This document shows, in pieces, positions 18,605 through 27,022 of a DNA stretch of 64,000 nt. The notes under the pieces are model-generated. The model was not told where the DNA came from. It made no database searches and worked only from the letters and a program-made list of their open reading frames with translations. The DNA is from an uncultured Sulfurovum sp. GTDB lineage: Bacteria; Campylobacterota; Campylobacteria; Campylobacterales; Sulfurovaceae. The position numbers and the translations under genes were made by a program. The stretch spans positions 62,001 to 126,000 of the forward strand of contig CACVAS010000057.1 in NCBI GenBank assembly GCA_902727855.1, written 5' to 3'. Numbering within the stretch: the first letter of the stretch is position 1; each line of letters starts with the position of its first letter.

Positions 18605-19969
18605 TTATAGCTCCATTACCCAAGTATCTTTAAACCCGCCACCCTGTGATGAGTTGACAAGGTAGTTTCCTTCCTCTAGGGCATATCTAGTTAAACCACA
18701 GTTCCAGACTTTTATATCTTCTCCCATGACTACATATGCTCTAAAGTCTGCTTTTCTATCTACTAACTCATTGTTAAGATAACACTTTTCATCATAAAAT
18801 TCTATCAGTTCTTGAGCAATAAATCTTCTTGGGCTACTCTTAATAGTAGCTTTTAATTTTTCTAGCTCTGTAGTTGTCATTGAATGTCCAAAAAGTACAC
18901 CATAACCTCCAGCTTCAGCAACATCTTTAATGACCAGCTTTTCTATATTATTCATCACATAATCCATGTCTTTTTTAAAGTAAGGGAGATAGGTCGGGGC
19001 ATTGTTTAGTATTGGTTCTTCATTAAGATAATACTCAATCATTTTTGGAACAAAGTAATAGATACCTTTATCATCAGCTACACCATTGCCAATGGCATTC
19101 AAAAGCGCAACATTACCACTTAAATAAGATTCTATCACGCCGGGTACACCAATAAGACTTTCTGGATTAAAAACTTTAGGGTCTAGAAATTCATCATCAA
19201 GTCTTTTATAAATTGCACCAACTTGTATTTTTTTTCCATTATAATTTTTAAAGTATACTTTTTTATTGATGACTTCTAGTTCATTTGCCCGCACAAGTTG
19301 TGCACCTATTTTTTCCGCAAGATAGCTGTGTTCATAATAAGCAGAGTTAAATCTTCCTGGTGTCAATAATACATTTATACCACCCGTATTAACATGATTC
19401 ATCGCATTTTCAATATATGTGGGATAGTTTTTAATGGGGTCTATTTTTAAATTTTCAAAAAAATCAGGATAAATTTTTCTATATGTATCACGTATTGAAA
19501 GAGGGTAGCTTGAACCACTAGGCACTCTTAAATTATCTTCTAAAATAACCCATTGATCATTTTTTGAATCTTTGACAAGGTCTATTCCATTAATATGAGT
19601 TCTTATTTTTTTTGAAGGAGAAAATCCAACAAATTCTTTGAGGTAGCCATTGGCACGTTCTACAAATTCTAAAGGGATTATTCCCTCTTTTACAATTTTT
19701 CCATCTGTATATAAGTCTTCTAAAAACAGATTTAGTGCTTTGAGTCTTTGCTGTAGACCTTTTTCTATTTTTGAAAATTCCTGTTTTGAAATAATTCGTG
19801 GAATAATGTCAAAAGGAAGAGATTGCTCAATAAAGTTCCCATCTTTGTATAAATTAAAATTGATAGCAAACTTGTCCATATACATTTTGAACTCATCAAT
19901 TTTTTTTCTGTCTTGTTTTTCATAAATTTTCCAGAATTTTTTGTGAAGTTCAGTGGAACTTTCTAGCAT
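18605..19969 (-). CDS. Stand-alone circularly permuted ATP-grasp type 2 protein
   Basis: 454 residues (COG2308 family). Landmarks are RVPSGSSYPLSIRDT, LLTPGRFNSAYYEHSYL, IYKRLDDEFLDP, a glycine-rich AGGYGVLFG loop near residue 365 and a C-terminal SSQGGGFKDTWV. All ligase motifs appear intact, unlike the fused paralogue at 14442-16937, so this is the better candidate for the active ATP-dependent amide ligase. A good Shine-Dalgarno (AAAAGGT) precedes ATG 19969. It shares an operon with the alpha-E gene at 17917-18603. The substrate is unknown. Confidence 0.88.
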   Translation of the reverse strand: MLESSTELHKKFWKIYEKQDRKKIDEFKMYMDKFAINFNLYKDGNFIEQSLPFDIIPRIISKQEFSKIEKGLQQRLKALNLFLEDLYTDGKIVKEGIIPLEFVERANGYLKEFVGFSPSKKIRTHINGIDLVKDSKNDQWVILEDNLRVPSGSSYPLSIRDTYRKIYPDFFENLKIDPIKNYPTYIENAMNHVNTGGINVLLTPGRFNSAYYEHSYLAEKIGAQLVRANELEVINKKVYFKNYNGKKIQVGAIYKRLDDEFLDPKVFNPESLIGVPGVIESYLSGNVALLNAIGNGVADDKGIYYFVPKMIEYYLNEEPILNNAPTYLPYFKKDMDYVMNNIEKLVIKDVAEAGGYGVLFGHSMTTTELEKLKATIKSSPRRFIAQELIEFYDEKCYLNNELVDRKADFRAYVVMGEDIKVWNCGLTRYALEEGNYLVNSSQGGGFKDTWVMEL

Positions 19970-19998
19970 GTCATACCTTTTAAACTATTTTATTTTCT

Positions 19999-20004
19999 AT
20001 TATA
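19999..20004 (-). promoter_or_regulatory. -10 element for the leftward ATP-grasp/alpha-E operon
   Basis: On the minus strand, TATAAT lies 29 nt upstream of the ATP-grasp ATG at 19969, in a 200-nt gap behind the response regulator gene. The two leftward operons can therefore be transcribed separately. No clear -35 box. Confidence 0.5.
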
Positions 20005-20169
20005 AACATATAAATTAGGTATTTGTATTGTTTAATGGTTAAATTATGACCAATATGATGTTTAATTTTAAAATCTATCTTTGCCTAATATTTTATAATG
20101 ATTTCAAGTCATTCATGCAAGTTTTATGTAATGAATTAGGGAAAGAACATCAATGTATATCTTGGAAAG

Positions 20170-20868
20170 TTAATTCTCTTTATAGTAAAGGGTATAACCT
20201 GTTCCTGATACATTCTTTATGATTTTTTGCCCCGTTTTTTTTCTAATGTCTCTTATCACACTTCTAAGAGAAGATAAACTCATCGTTTTTTCTCCCCAGA
20301 CTTGATTTTCTATCTCTTCATAGGTATAGGTTTTATGCTTATCTTGTACTAAAAGTTTTAAGAGTAGGGCTTCTTTGTTATTTAAAGTGATAACAGTGTC
20401 TTTAGTGGTTAATTGTCTGGTGCTTACTTCAAACATAATGCCGGGTATTAGGGTGAGTAAGTTTTGTGAGTGTTTTTCTATTTTGTCAATATATGCTTTA
20501 AATGCATCAAAGAGTTGATGTTCTGTGACAGGTTTAATAATATATCTGTCTATACTATTATTTACTGCATTGATGAGTAAATCTGTATCTGTATGGGCAG
20601 AAACAATAATCATGTAACTATTGCTTGATCTTTTGACCATTTCATCTAAAAGTTCAAAACCGCCCATATAGGGCATTTTAAGGTCAGTCATCACGATATC
20701 TGGAAGATGTTTCTCATATGATTCTAATCCAGCATATCCATCATTTGCAGTAAAAACATCTTTAAAAAAATATTTTAACATAGAAGCAATGTTATTTCTA
20801 ATGACGGACTCATCTTCAACCAAGAGTATGGTTTTGTGTTTCAGTAAGTCTAATTTTTGAGTATTCAT
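20170..20868 (-). CDS. Two-component response regulator with OmpR/PhoB-type output
   Basis: 232 residues. The receiver domain (about 12-125) has the acidic pair Glu18/Asp19, phospho-acceptor Asp62 (MTDLKMP), Ser90 and Lys112 (IIKPV), all intact. The C-terminal winged helix (about 140-230) has LNNKEALLLKLL and the recognition segment LRSVIRDIRKKTG. It starts directly after the stop of the sensor kinase gene, so the two form one system. The regulon is unknown; the nearest downstream genes are the leftward ATP-grasp/alpha-E pair. Confidence 0.9.
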   Translation of the reverse strand: MNTQKLDLLKHKTILLVEDESVIRNNIASMLKYFFKDVFTANDGYAGLESYEKHLPDIVMTDLKMPYMGGFELLDEMVKRSSNSYMIIVSAHTDTDLLINAVNNSIDRYIIKPVTEHQLFDAFKAYIDKIEKHSQNLLTLIPGIMFEVSTRQLTTKDTVITLNNKEALLLKLLVQDKHKTYTYEEIENQVWGEKTMSLSSLRSVIRDIRKKTGQKIIKNVSGTGYTLYYKEN

Positions 20869-22392
20869 TTAAACAACCTTATTTTTGGGAATTGATATTG
20901 TAAACTTAGCACCTATAGAGGTATTTTCAACATGTAGAGTCCCTTTCATATGTTTATGAATAATCTCTTTTGAAATATAGAGTCCTATACCTGTACCATT
21001 GACATCTTTCGTTGTAAAGTAGGGTTCAAATATTTTCTCTAAGTATGTTTCATTTATCCCGCCAGCATTGTCACAGATTTCACAAATTACATGCTCAACA
21101 TCCTGACTAATGTCGATTGTGATTTCAGGAGAAGAGACTTCTCTTTGTATCAGTACATCTTTTGCATTGGAGACGATGTTAAAGATTACCTGTGAAAACT
21201 CGTTAGGGTACCCATAAGCTATAAACTCTTCATCCGCATTGACATGTAAGATAATATTGTTATATTGAAGGATCGCTTCAAGAAGACTGTAGGCTCTTTG
21301 TACTTCTTCGACTAAATTAAAATTTTCTTTTTCTTTGTCAGGCTTGAAAAAGTTTCTAAAATCATCAATGGTTTGTGACATAAAGTTTAATTGTTCATTG
21401 GCTTCATTAATTCTTTCATCTAAAAAGTCTTTTTGGGCACCATGTGCAATTGCAGTCCATTTAATGTTCATCATCACTGCACTTACTGCACTAATAGGCT
21501 GTCTCCATTGGTGTGCAATATTGCCTATCATCTCTCCTAACGCAGCTTGTTTAGATTGTTGGATGAGAAGGTTTTCTTTTTCTCTTTGTTTTTTGACCTC
21601 TTGTTTTACTTTATTGTGCAAGGTTTGATTGAGTTCATCTAGCTCGTTTACTTTCATCTCAAGGGTATGGTTGAGGTTAGAAATTTGATTATCATCTGAA
21701 CGTTTGATACTATAGTAGGTGAAAAATGTAATGATTGTTCCAATTGCAGCGATAATGAGAAATAATATTCCATACTCCTTATCTTTATTTATCTCTTTGA
21801 GTTGTTGTAGCTCATTGGCTGTGTTAAAGGAGACACTAATGCCTCCTCGTACATCTCCTATTTTGTATCCTTGTTTTTTATGACAGGACATACATTCAGG
21901 TTCTACTTTCAATGCACCCATAAATTTAAACTCATCACCATTTCTTTCCCATAAATAAGGAACGTCAGGATTAGACTCAAAATAATCTAAAAGTTTTTTT
22001 TCACTATTGTCAGGTGCATTATTATGATTAATGAGTGTATTACTAGTAATCTTGAGTGAAAAACCATCTCGTTTTGATGCGATATCAGATATCTGACGTG
22101 TCATGAAAGCGGGATTTATCCATATAAGCGTTTCGTTTTTATCAGATTTAATATAGTTTGGATCAAGGTAGGGATTGGGTGTCATAGTCTCAGACTTTGC
22201 ATAGACGCCATTAAACTGTGCATTCCAATGTCTTATATCTACAACAAGGTCAAAAATGGCAATGGCTTTGTTTTTTAATACTTCGTTTACAAGTTGTTCT
22301 TGTGAACGGTAAGAATCCTTAATCGTCATACCAATCATGTAAAAGAGGAGTAAAAAAAAGAATATAAATAGATAGACAGATAACTTTTTGAT
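20869..22392 (-). CDS. Membrane sensor histidine kinase with haem-binding DUF3365 (Tll0287-like) sensor
   Basis: Order of parts: N-terminal signal-anchor helix, periplasmic DUF3365/Tll0287-like domain with a c-type haem motif CMSCH near residue 167, a second membrane helix, a coiled coil, a HisKA-like region with the phospho-accepting His in IAHQWRQPISAV, and a C-terminal ATPase with DNAGG and NGTGIGLYI. It probably senses redox or gas ligands through haem. The first ATG (22338) has no ribosome binding site and would cut the first helix. The frame continues upstream as KKLSVYLFIFFFLLLFY, and AAAAGG-n6-ATC places an ATC exactly where the ATG should be (22392). I take 22392 as the likely start; 22338 is the conservative choice. 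Confidence 0.8.
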   Translation of the reverse strand: MKKLSVYLFIFFFLLLFYMIGMTIKDSYRSQEQLVNEVLKNKAIAIFDLVVDIRHWNAQFNGVYAKSETMTPNPYLDPNYIKSDKNETLIWINPAFMTRQISDIASKRDGFSLKITSNTLINHNNAPDNSEKKLLDYFESNPDVPYLWERNGDEFKFMGALKVEPECMSCHKKQGYKIGDVRGGISVSFNTANELQQLKEINKDKEYGILFLIIAAIGTIITFFTYYSIKRSDDNQISNLNHTLEMKVNELDELNQTLHNKVKQEVKKQREKENLLIQQSKQAALGEMIGNIAHQWRQPISAVSAVMMNIKWTAIAHGAQKDFLDERINEANEQLNFMSQTIDDFRNFFKPDKEKENFNLVEEVQRAYSLLEAILQYNNIILHVNADEEFIAYGYPNEFSQVIFNIVSNAKDVLIQREVSSPEITIDISQDVEHVICEICDNAGGINETYLEKIFEPYFTTKDVNGTGIGLYISKEIIHKHMKGTLHVENTSIGAKFTISIPKNKVV

Positions 22393-22579
22393 AAGAATCC
22401 TTTTAATATTTGGTAAAAGTATAAACCCTTATTGACTATAAAGTAATAATATAAATGATTAATTATTAATCAGTAGAGTTGATATATCCCATTTTTTTCC
22501 TTATTTTCTTCGATTTAATGTTGATGTAGATTTATTCAAAGAGTAAATTAAAAAAACATATTACAACAAGGAGTTGAAA

Positions 22580-23398
22580 ATGGCATATATAGACCCGTCA
22601 GAATTTGCTACCAAACTGGTAGACTCAGGTGAGCAAAAAGTTTACATGTCCACAAAAGACACACTAATTAGAGGATATATGGCAGGCGCTATTTTAGGAC
22701 TAGCGGCTGTTTTTGCAATTACTGTTGCCACAAAAACAGGATCAGGACTTGTGGGGGCCTTATTATTCCCTATTGGTTTCATTATGCTTTATTTGATGAA
22801 GTTTGACCTACTTACTGGGGTATTTACTTTAGTTCCCCTAGCATGGATAGATAAAAGACCAGGTGTGACATTTGGTCAGATGATGAGAAACTGGGGACTA
22901 GTCGCACTAGGTAACTTCTTTGGTGCCTTTACCGTTGCTGTGATGATGGCATACATCTTTACTATGGGATTTAACACAGATGGTGGAGCAATTGCTGCTA
23001 AAGTTGCTGGTATTGGTGAGGCTAGAACCTTAGGTTATGCCGCGCATGGTGGTGATGGATGGATGACAGTTTTCATCAGAGGTATGCTATGTAACTGGAT
23101 GGTATCTATGGGTGTTGTTGGAGCGATGATTTCTACAAGTGTAAGTGGTAAATGGTTGGCTATGTGGATGCCAGTAATGCTGTTCTTCTTTATGGGTTTT
23201 GAACACTCAATTGTAAACATGTTCCTTTTTCCATTTTCTTTAATTATGGGTGGTGAGTTTACAGTAGTAGATTACCTGTTATGGAATGAACTTCCAGTTG
23301 TTTTAGGTAACTTAGTAGGTGGTTTAGTTTTCGTCGGATTACCAATATACTTTACACATGCTAAAACATCAGCTGCAAGAAAATTAAATACTAAATAA
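22580..23398 (+). CDS. Formate/nitrite transporter (FNT) family channel
   Basis: 272 residues, six membrane helices, FocA/NirC family. It forms a pentameric channel for small monovalent anions such as formate or nitrite. Visible features are the early LIRGYMAGAILGLA helix and the helix with GFEHSIVNMFLFP, including the conserved central His of GxxHxxxN. ATG 22580 follows AAGGAG; a TTG 6 nt earlier is less likely. The next gene is cyanase, so the channel might import cyanate or nitrite, or handle bicarbonate (inference). A 9-bp hairpin separates it from cynS. Confidence 0.88.
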   Translation: MAYIDPSEFATKLVDSGEQKVYMSTKDTLIRGYMAGAILGLAAVFAITVATKTGSGLVGALLFPIGFIMLYLMKFDLLTGVFTLVPLAWIDKRPGVTFGQMMRNWGLVALGNFFGAFTVAVMMAYIFTMGFNTDGGAIAAKVAGIGEARTLGYAAHGGDGWMTVFIRGMLCNWMVSMGVVGAMISTSVSGKWLAMWMPVMLFFFMGFEHSIVNMFLFPFSLIMGGEFTVVDYLLWNELPVVLGNLVGGLVFVGLPIYFTHAKTSAARKLNTK

Positions 23399-23405
23399 AT
23401 TGATA

Positions 23406-23427
23406 CTACCCAGAGTCATCTGGGTAG
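23406..23427 (+). promoter_or_regulatory. Perfect hairpin between FNT channel and cynS
   Basis: CTACCCAGA-gtca-TCTGGGTAG is a perfect 9-bp stem with a 4-nt loop. It starts 8 nt after the channel stop and ends 9 nt before the cynS ribosome binding site (AAAGGA). There is no T-run, so it is more likely an mRNA stability or processing hairpin, or an attenuating element, than a full terminator. Confidence 0.6.
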
Positions 23428-23442
23428 ATGAAAGGATAAAAA

Positions 23443-23883
23443 ATGACAAAGATTGATATGAGTGAAGAGATTTTATCTGCTAAAAAGAACTTAGGTTTGA
23501 ACTGGGAAGAGATAGCTAAAAAAGTAGGTATGTCCCCTGTATTTTTAACTTCTGCGGCACTTGGAATGAACAGTCTTAAAAAAGATGACGCAGAAAAATT
23601 ATGTGAAATACTTAGCCTTCCCTCTGAAGTAGCGTTAGCACTACAAGCATTTCCCTATAAAAAATGGGATCAGACTATTCCCACGGACCCATTGGTTTAC
23701 AGACTCTATGAAGTTGTAGGTGTGTATGGTGAAACGATTAAAGAGATAGTGCATGAAAAATTTGGTGATGGAATCATGAGTGCGATTGATTTTTCTTTAG
23801 ATATCGATAAAGAAGAAGATCCTAAAGGTGACCGTGTTGTTATCACAATGAATGGAAAGTTTTTACCATATAAATCATGGTAA
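23443..23883 (+). CDS. cynS: Cyanate hydratase (cyanase)
   Basis: 146 residues. An N-terminal helical domain (about 1-75) is followed by the catalytic domain. Active-site residues equivalent to E. coli Arg96, Glu99 and Ser122 are present as Arg87, Glu90 and Ser113 with identical spacing (PLVYRLYEVVG; GIMSAIDFS). The enzyme converts cyanate and bicarbonate to ammonia and CO2 in the cytosol, giving nitrogen and detoxification. It lies between an FNT channel and a PP2C-kinase fusion, which suggests a nitrogen-uptake module. Shine-Dalgarno AAAGGA precedes the ATG. Confidence 0.95.
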   Translation: MTKIDMSEEILSAKKNLGLNWEEIAKKVGMSPVFLTSAALGMNSLKKDDAEKLCEILSLPSEVALALQAFPYKKWDQTIPTDPLVYRLYEVVGVYGETIKEIVHEKFGDGIMSAIDFSLDIDKEEDPKGDRVVITMNGKFLPYKSW

Positions 23884-23895
23884 AAATGATTCTTT

Positions 23896-23944
23896 CAAGT
23901 AAGGCCTGATATGCTAATTCCTTATAATTATCAGGCTTTACTTG
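23896..23944. promoter_or_regulatory. Long stem-loop between cynS and the PP2C-kinase gene
   Basis: CAAGTAAGGCCTGATA (23896-23911) pairs with TATCAGGCTTTACTTG (23929-23944): 16 bp with a single G-U pair and a 17-nt loop. It fills most of the 80-nt gap. The loop holds TTATAAT. It may be the cynS terminator or attenuator, or a DNA dyad for a regulator controlling the downstream gene. There is no T-run. Confidence 0.6.
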
Positions 23945-23963
23945 AACGAGTATAAGGGTTTTA

Positions 23964-25691
23964 ATGATGTCACAATTGAAAGTTAGTATTGGGGAACATA
24001 CCAGTAAAGGTAGAAAAGAGATCAATCAAGACTTTCATGATATCCGTATACCATCTGAACCGCTGTTAAGTAGCAAAGGTGTTGCCATTGCAATAGCAGA
24101 TGGTATTAGTAGTAGTAAAGTGAGTCAAGAAGCAAGCAAGGTTTCTGTGAGTTATTTTCTAGAAGACTACTTTAGTACGTCAGAAGCATGGTCCGTGAGA
24201 AAGTCAGCGTACAGAGTTTTGCATGCAACAAATTCATGGTTATATGCTCAAAACAGGCAAAATCTTTACCATCTAGATAAAGATAGAGGGTATGTATGTA
24301 CATTAAGTACAATGGTAATCAAATCTACTATGGCATACATCTTTCATGTGGGAGATATACGTATTTACAAGTTACGTGATGGTGTCCTAGAGCAGCTCAC
24401 TGAAGATCATAGAGTGTGGGAGTCTAAAGAAAAAAGTTATTTATCAAGAGCTATGGGAATAGACTCTGACATCAAAATAGATTATGATGCATTTGAAGTA
24501 GAAGTTGGTGATGTTTTTCTGTTTATGAGTGATGGAGTATATGAATTTGTAGATGATGAATTTATGATAAAGACTGTGTATACAGAAGCATTAAGTTTTG
24601 ATGAAAAAGCAAAAATAATTTTAGATAAAGCCTATGATGCAGGAAGTGATGATAACCTCACAATACAGCTTGTAGGTGTAGACAGTCTTCCTGAAAAGAG
24701 TATTACCGAAATCTACCAAAACTTACCTCAAAAACCTGTACCCTCACTCTTGGAAGCTAGAGCAACTTTTGAAGGGTATAGCATTATTAGAGAGTTAAAA
24801 TCTAGCAATAGAAGTCATGTGTATCTTGCAAAAGATGTGAAATCTGGCACCACAGTGGTGATTAAAATACCTTCTACTGAATTTTCACAAGATCAAGCTT
24901 ATCTTGAACGTCTTTCACTTGAAGAATGGATAGCAAGGCGCATTACAAATCAACATGTATTAAAAGCATATCCACAAGACAGAGAACGCAACTATTTATA
25001 TACGGTCATGGAGTATGTAGAAGGACAGACATTAGAACAATGGATGGTTGATAATCCTGAGCCCTCACTAGAAAAAGTAAGAAGTATTGTAGATCAAGTT
25101 GCAAAAGGTCTACTTGCGTTTCATAGACAAGAAATGCTTCATCAAGATCTTCGACCAGCGAATATTATGATTGATAAAACAGGTACAGTCAAAATTATAG
25201 ACCTAGGTGCTGTAAAGGTAGAAGGAATCACGGAACTTAATATGCTTCGAGATGAAGGTGAGATATTAGGTACGATGACATATTCTGCACCTGAATATTT
25301 TTTAGGTGAGGTGGGAAGTGCTAGGTCTGATCTTTTTTCACTTGGTGTTATTGTCTACCAGATGCTTTCTGGTAAATTACCATATGGGGTAAATGTCGCA
25401 AAAGCTACAAGTAAAAAGGTGCAAAATAAATTAAAGTATCATTCACTCTATAGAGATGATAGTGATGTCCCTATTTGGATAGATGAAGCACTTAGAAAAG
25501 CACTACATACTAACCCTTTCAAACGTTACCAAGAGCTTTCTGAATTTACGTATGATTTAAGACATCCCAACCCGAAGTTTTTAAAGAAAGTAAAACCACC
25601 CCTTCTTGAAAGAAATCCTGTTGTCTTTTGGCAGGGTATTTCGTTTATGTTGGCAGTGATTATTGTTTTCTTACTATTTTTTAAGACATAA
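23964..25691 (+). CDS. Bifunctional PP2C-type phosphatase / Ser-Thr protein kinase, membrane-anchored
   Basis: 575 residues. The PP2C domain (about 1-240) keeps the metal-binding acidic residues: EINQDF, AIADGIS, HVGDIRIY, LFMSDGVYEF and SDDNLT. The kinase domain (about 265-530) has VVIKIPS (Lys), HQDLRPANIMID in place of HRDLKPxN, and DLGAV in place of DFG. A single C-terminal helix (about 553-573) anchors it. The same fusion occurs in nitrate/nitrite assimilation loci of other bacteria (for example beside nirB/nasA in Pseudomonas), so it probably regulates nitrogen uptake by reversible phosphorylation. ATG 23964 or 23967 can serve as start (AAGGG upstream). Confidence 0.88.
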   Translation: MMSQLKVSIGEHTSKGRKEINQDFHDIRIPSEPLLSSKGVAIAIADGISSSKVSQEASKVSVSYFLEDYFSTSEAWSVRKSAYRVLHATNSWLYAQNRQNLYHLDKDRGYVCTLSTMVIKSTMAYIFHVGDIRIYKLRDGVLEQLTEDHRVWESKEKSYLSRAMGIDSDIKIDYDAFEVEVGDVFLFMSDGVYEFVDDEFMIKTVYTEALSFDEKAKIILDKAYDAGSDDNLTIQLVGVDSLPEKSITEIYQNLPQKPVPSLLEARATFEGYSIIRELKSSNRSHVYLAKDVKSGTTVVIKIPSTEFSQDQAYLERLSLEEWIARRITNQHVLKAYPQDRERNYLYTVMEYVEGQTLEQWMVDNPEPSLEKVRSIVDQVAKGLLAFHRQEMLHQDLRPANIMIDKTGTVKIIDLGAVKVEGITELNMLRDEGEILGTMTYSAPEYFLGEVGSARSDLFSLGVIVYQMLSGKLPYGVNVAKATSKKVQNKLKYHSLYRDDSDVPIWIDEALRKALHTNPFKRYQELSEFTYDLRHPNPKFLKKVKPPLLERNPVVFWQGISFMLAVIIVFLLFFKT

Positions 25692-25731
25692 AAAATAGTT
25701 GTCACTTTAACGTACATCAAGTCTAAATGAT

Positions 25732-25737
25732 TAAAAT
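25732..25737 (+). promoter_or_regulatory. -10 element directly before the MFS gene (possible leaderless start)
   Basis: TAAAAT ends 6 nt before ATG 25744. No Shine-Dalgarno is present (GTCGAG precedes the ATG). The predicted transcription start falls on or beside the A of the ATG. Confidence 0.4.
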
Positions 25738-25743
25738 GTCGAG

Positions 25744-26919
25744 ATGTATATAAATCTATTTGATAAAAATAAAAACTTCAACATTCTTTTGGCAGGTATT
25801 TTAGCCAGTATTGTTGGTTTAGGTGTGGCACGTTTTGCCTTTACAAGCCTTTTACCTCCTATGCTAGACGATTTCTTAAGCGTTACAAATGCTGGTCTTT
25901 TAGCATCGGTAAACTATATGGGCTACATTACTGGGGCGATTGCCAGTGTGTTTATGAAAGATATTAATACTAAAGTTCGTTTTTTTCAATTGGGTATGAT
26001 ACTCAGCGTACTAACCACACTCATTTTAGCCATCACTACGAACGAAACGTTATGGTTTATCTCCAGAATTATTGCTGGCTTTGGTTCAGCTATGGTACTT
26101 TTGGTGGGTTCGTCGATTATCATGCTTAAATTGGATTATGTTGACAAAACAAAAGCGATGGGCATACATTTTTCAGGTATAGGTTTTGCGATTGTTGTGG
26201 GCGATATTATTAGCCAATACACACTTTTAGAGGGTACATGGCAAGATGCATGGATGTCCCTTTCTGTGGTTGGGGTGCTGATGTCGCTTTATGTATTGCA
26301 CATTGTGCGTTTTGACACAAAAGTGAAAAACAATGCTGTCAAACACCCTGTAAGTCTTAGCATGTTTACTCCTTATGTATTGTTCTTAATCGCAGCGTAT
26401 TTTACTTCGGGTGTGGGCTATGTGGTACAAGCTACGTTTTTACCTGATATTATAAACTCTTTGGAAGGTTTAGAAGGAAGTGGAAGCATTGGCTGGCTCA
26501 TTGCTGGTTTATCTGGTATTTTTTCCTCCATCTTTTGGATGCGCATGGCACATCGTTACGATACGTTGACGGTGATGATTATTACCTTTGTACTGCAGGT
26601 CATAGGAATTTTGATTCCAACATTTAGTAATGATTTAACCCTAAATTTACTCAGTGGGGTTCTTTATGGAAGTACCTTCATAGGGCACGTAGCACTCTTT
26701 TTAAGCTACGGAGGAAAGCTCGCTGGTAAAAACCCTGTTATTTTCATGGGGGCATTTACGGCAGCTTATGGGATTGGACAAATCTTTGCACCACTTTACA
26801 GTGTAAGTCTCTATGAGTTATATGGAAATTACAATATGACTCTATATGTGACAGCATTTATCGTCTCATTTGGGATAGTTTTTTTGTTATTTGCAAAGGG
26901 CTTAGAAAGAAAAAAATAG
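25744..26919 (+). CDS. MFS transporter, YbfB/YjiJ family
   Basis: 391 residues, 12 predicted helices. The N-terminus LLAGILASIVGLGVARFAFT and following LPPMLDDFLS match the YbfB/YjiJ branch of the major facilitator superfamily. The substrate is unknown. It follows the FNT-cyanase-kinase genes on the same strand by 52 nt, so it may belong to the same uptake module. A separate promoter-like element just before the ATG suggests it can be expressed alone. Confidence 0.85.
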   Translation: MYINLFDKNKNFNILLAGILASIVGLGVARFAFTSLLPPMLDDFLSVTNAGLLASVNYMGYITGAIASVFMKDINTKVRFFQLGMILSVLTTLILAITTNETLWFISRIIAGFGSAMVLLVGSSIIMLKLDYVDKTKAMGIHFSGIGFAIVVGDIISQYTLLEGTWQDAWMSLSVVGVLMSLYVLHIVRFDTKVKNNAVKHPVSLSMFTPYVLFLIAAYFTSGVGYVVQATFLPDIINSLEGLEGSGSIGWLIAGLSGIFSSIFWMRMAHRYDTLTVMIITFVLQVIGILIPTFSNDLTLNLLSGVLYGSTFIGHVALFLSYGGKLAGKNPVIFMGAFTAAYGIGQIFAPLYSVSLYELYGNYNMTLYVTAFIVSFGIVFLLFAKGLERKK

Positions 26920-27022
26920 TATCTATGTAATTTACTATCTCAATTGAATTTTCAAATGAGTAGAGAATTTCTTATGGTTTACTGTATACAGGTAAAGAGA
27001 AATACATGCATACAGTGTAGGA

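Noticed and set aside
26970-26992. Near-palindrome TTTACTGTATACAGGTAAA between the MFS gene and the Spy-like gene as a regulator site
   Set aside because: It lies between convergent genes, away from any promoter; more likely part of a weak two-way terminator or chance.
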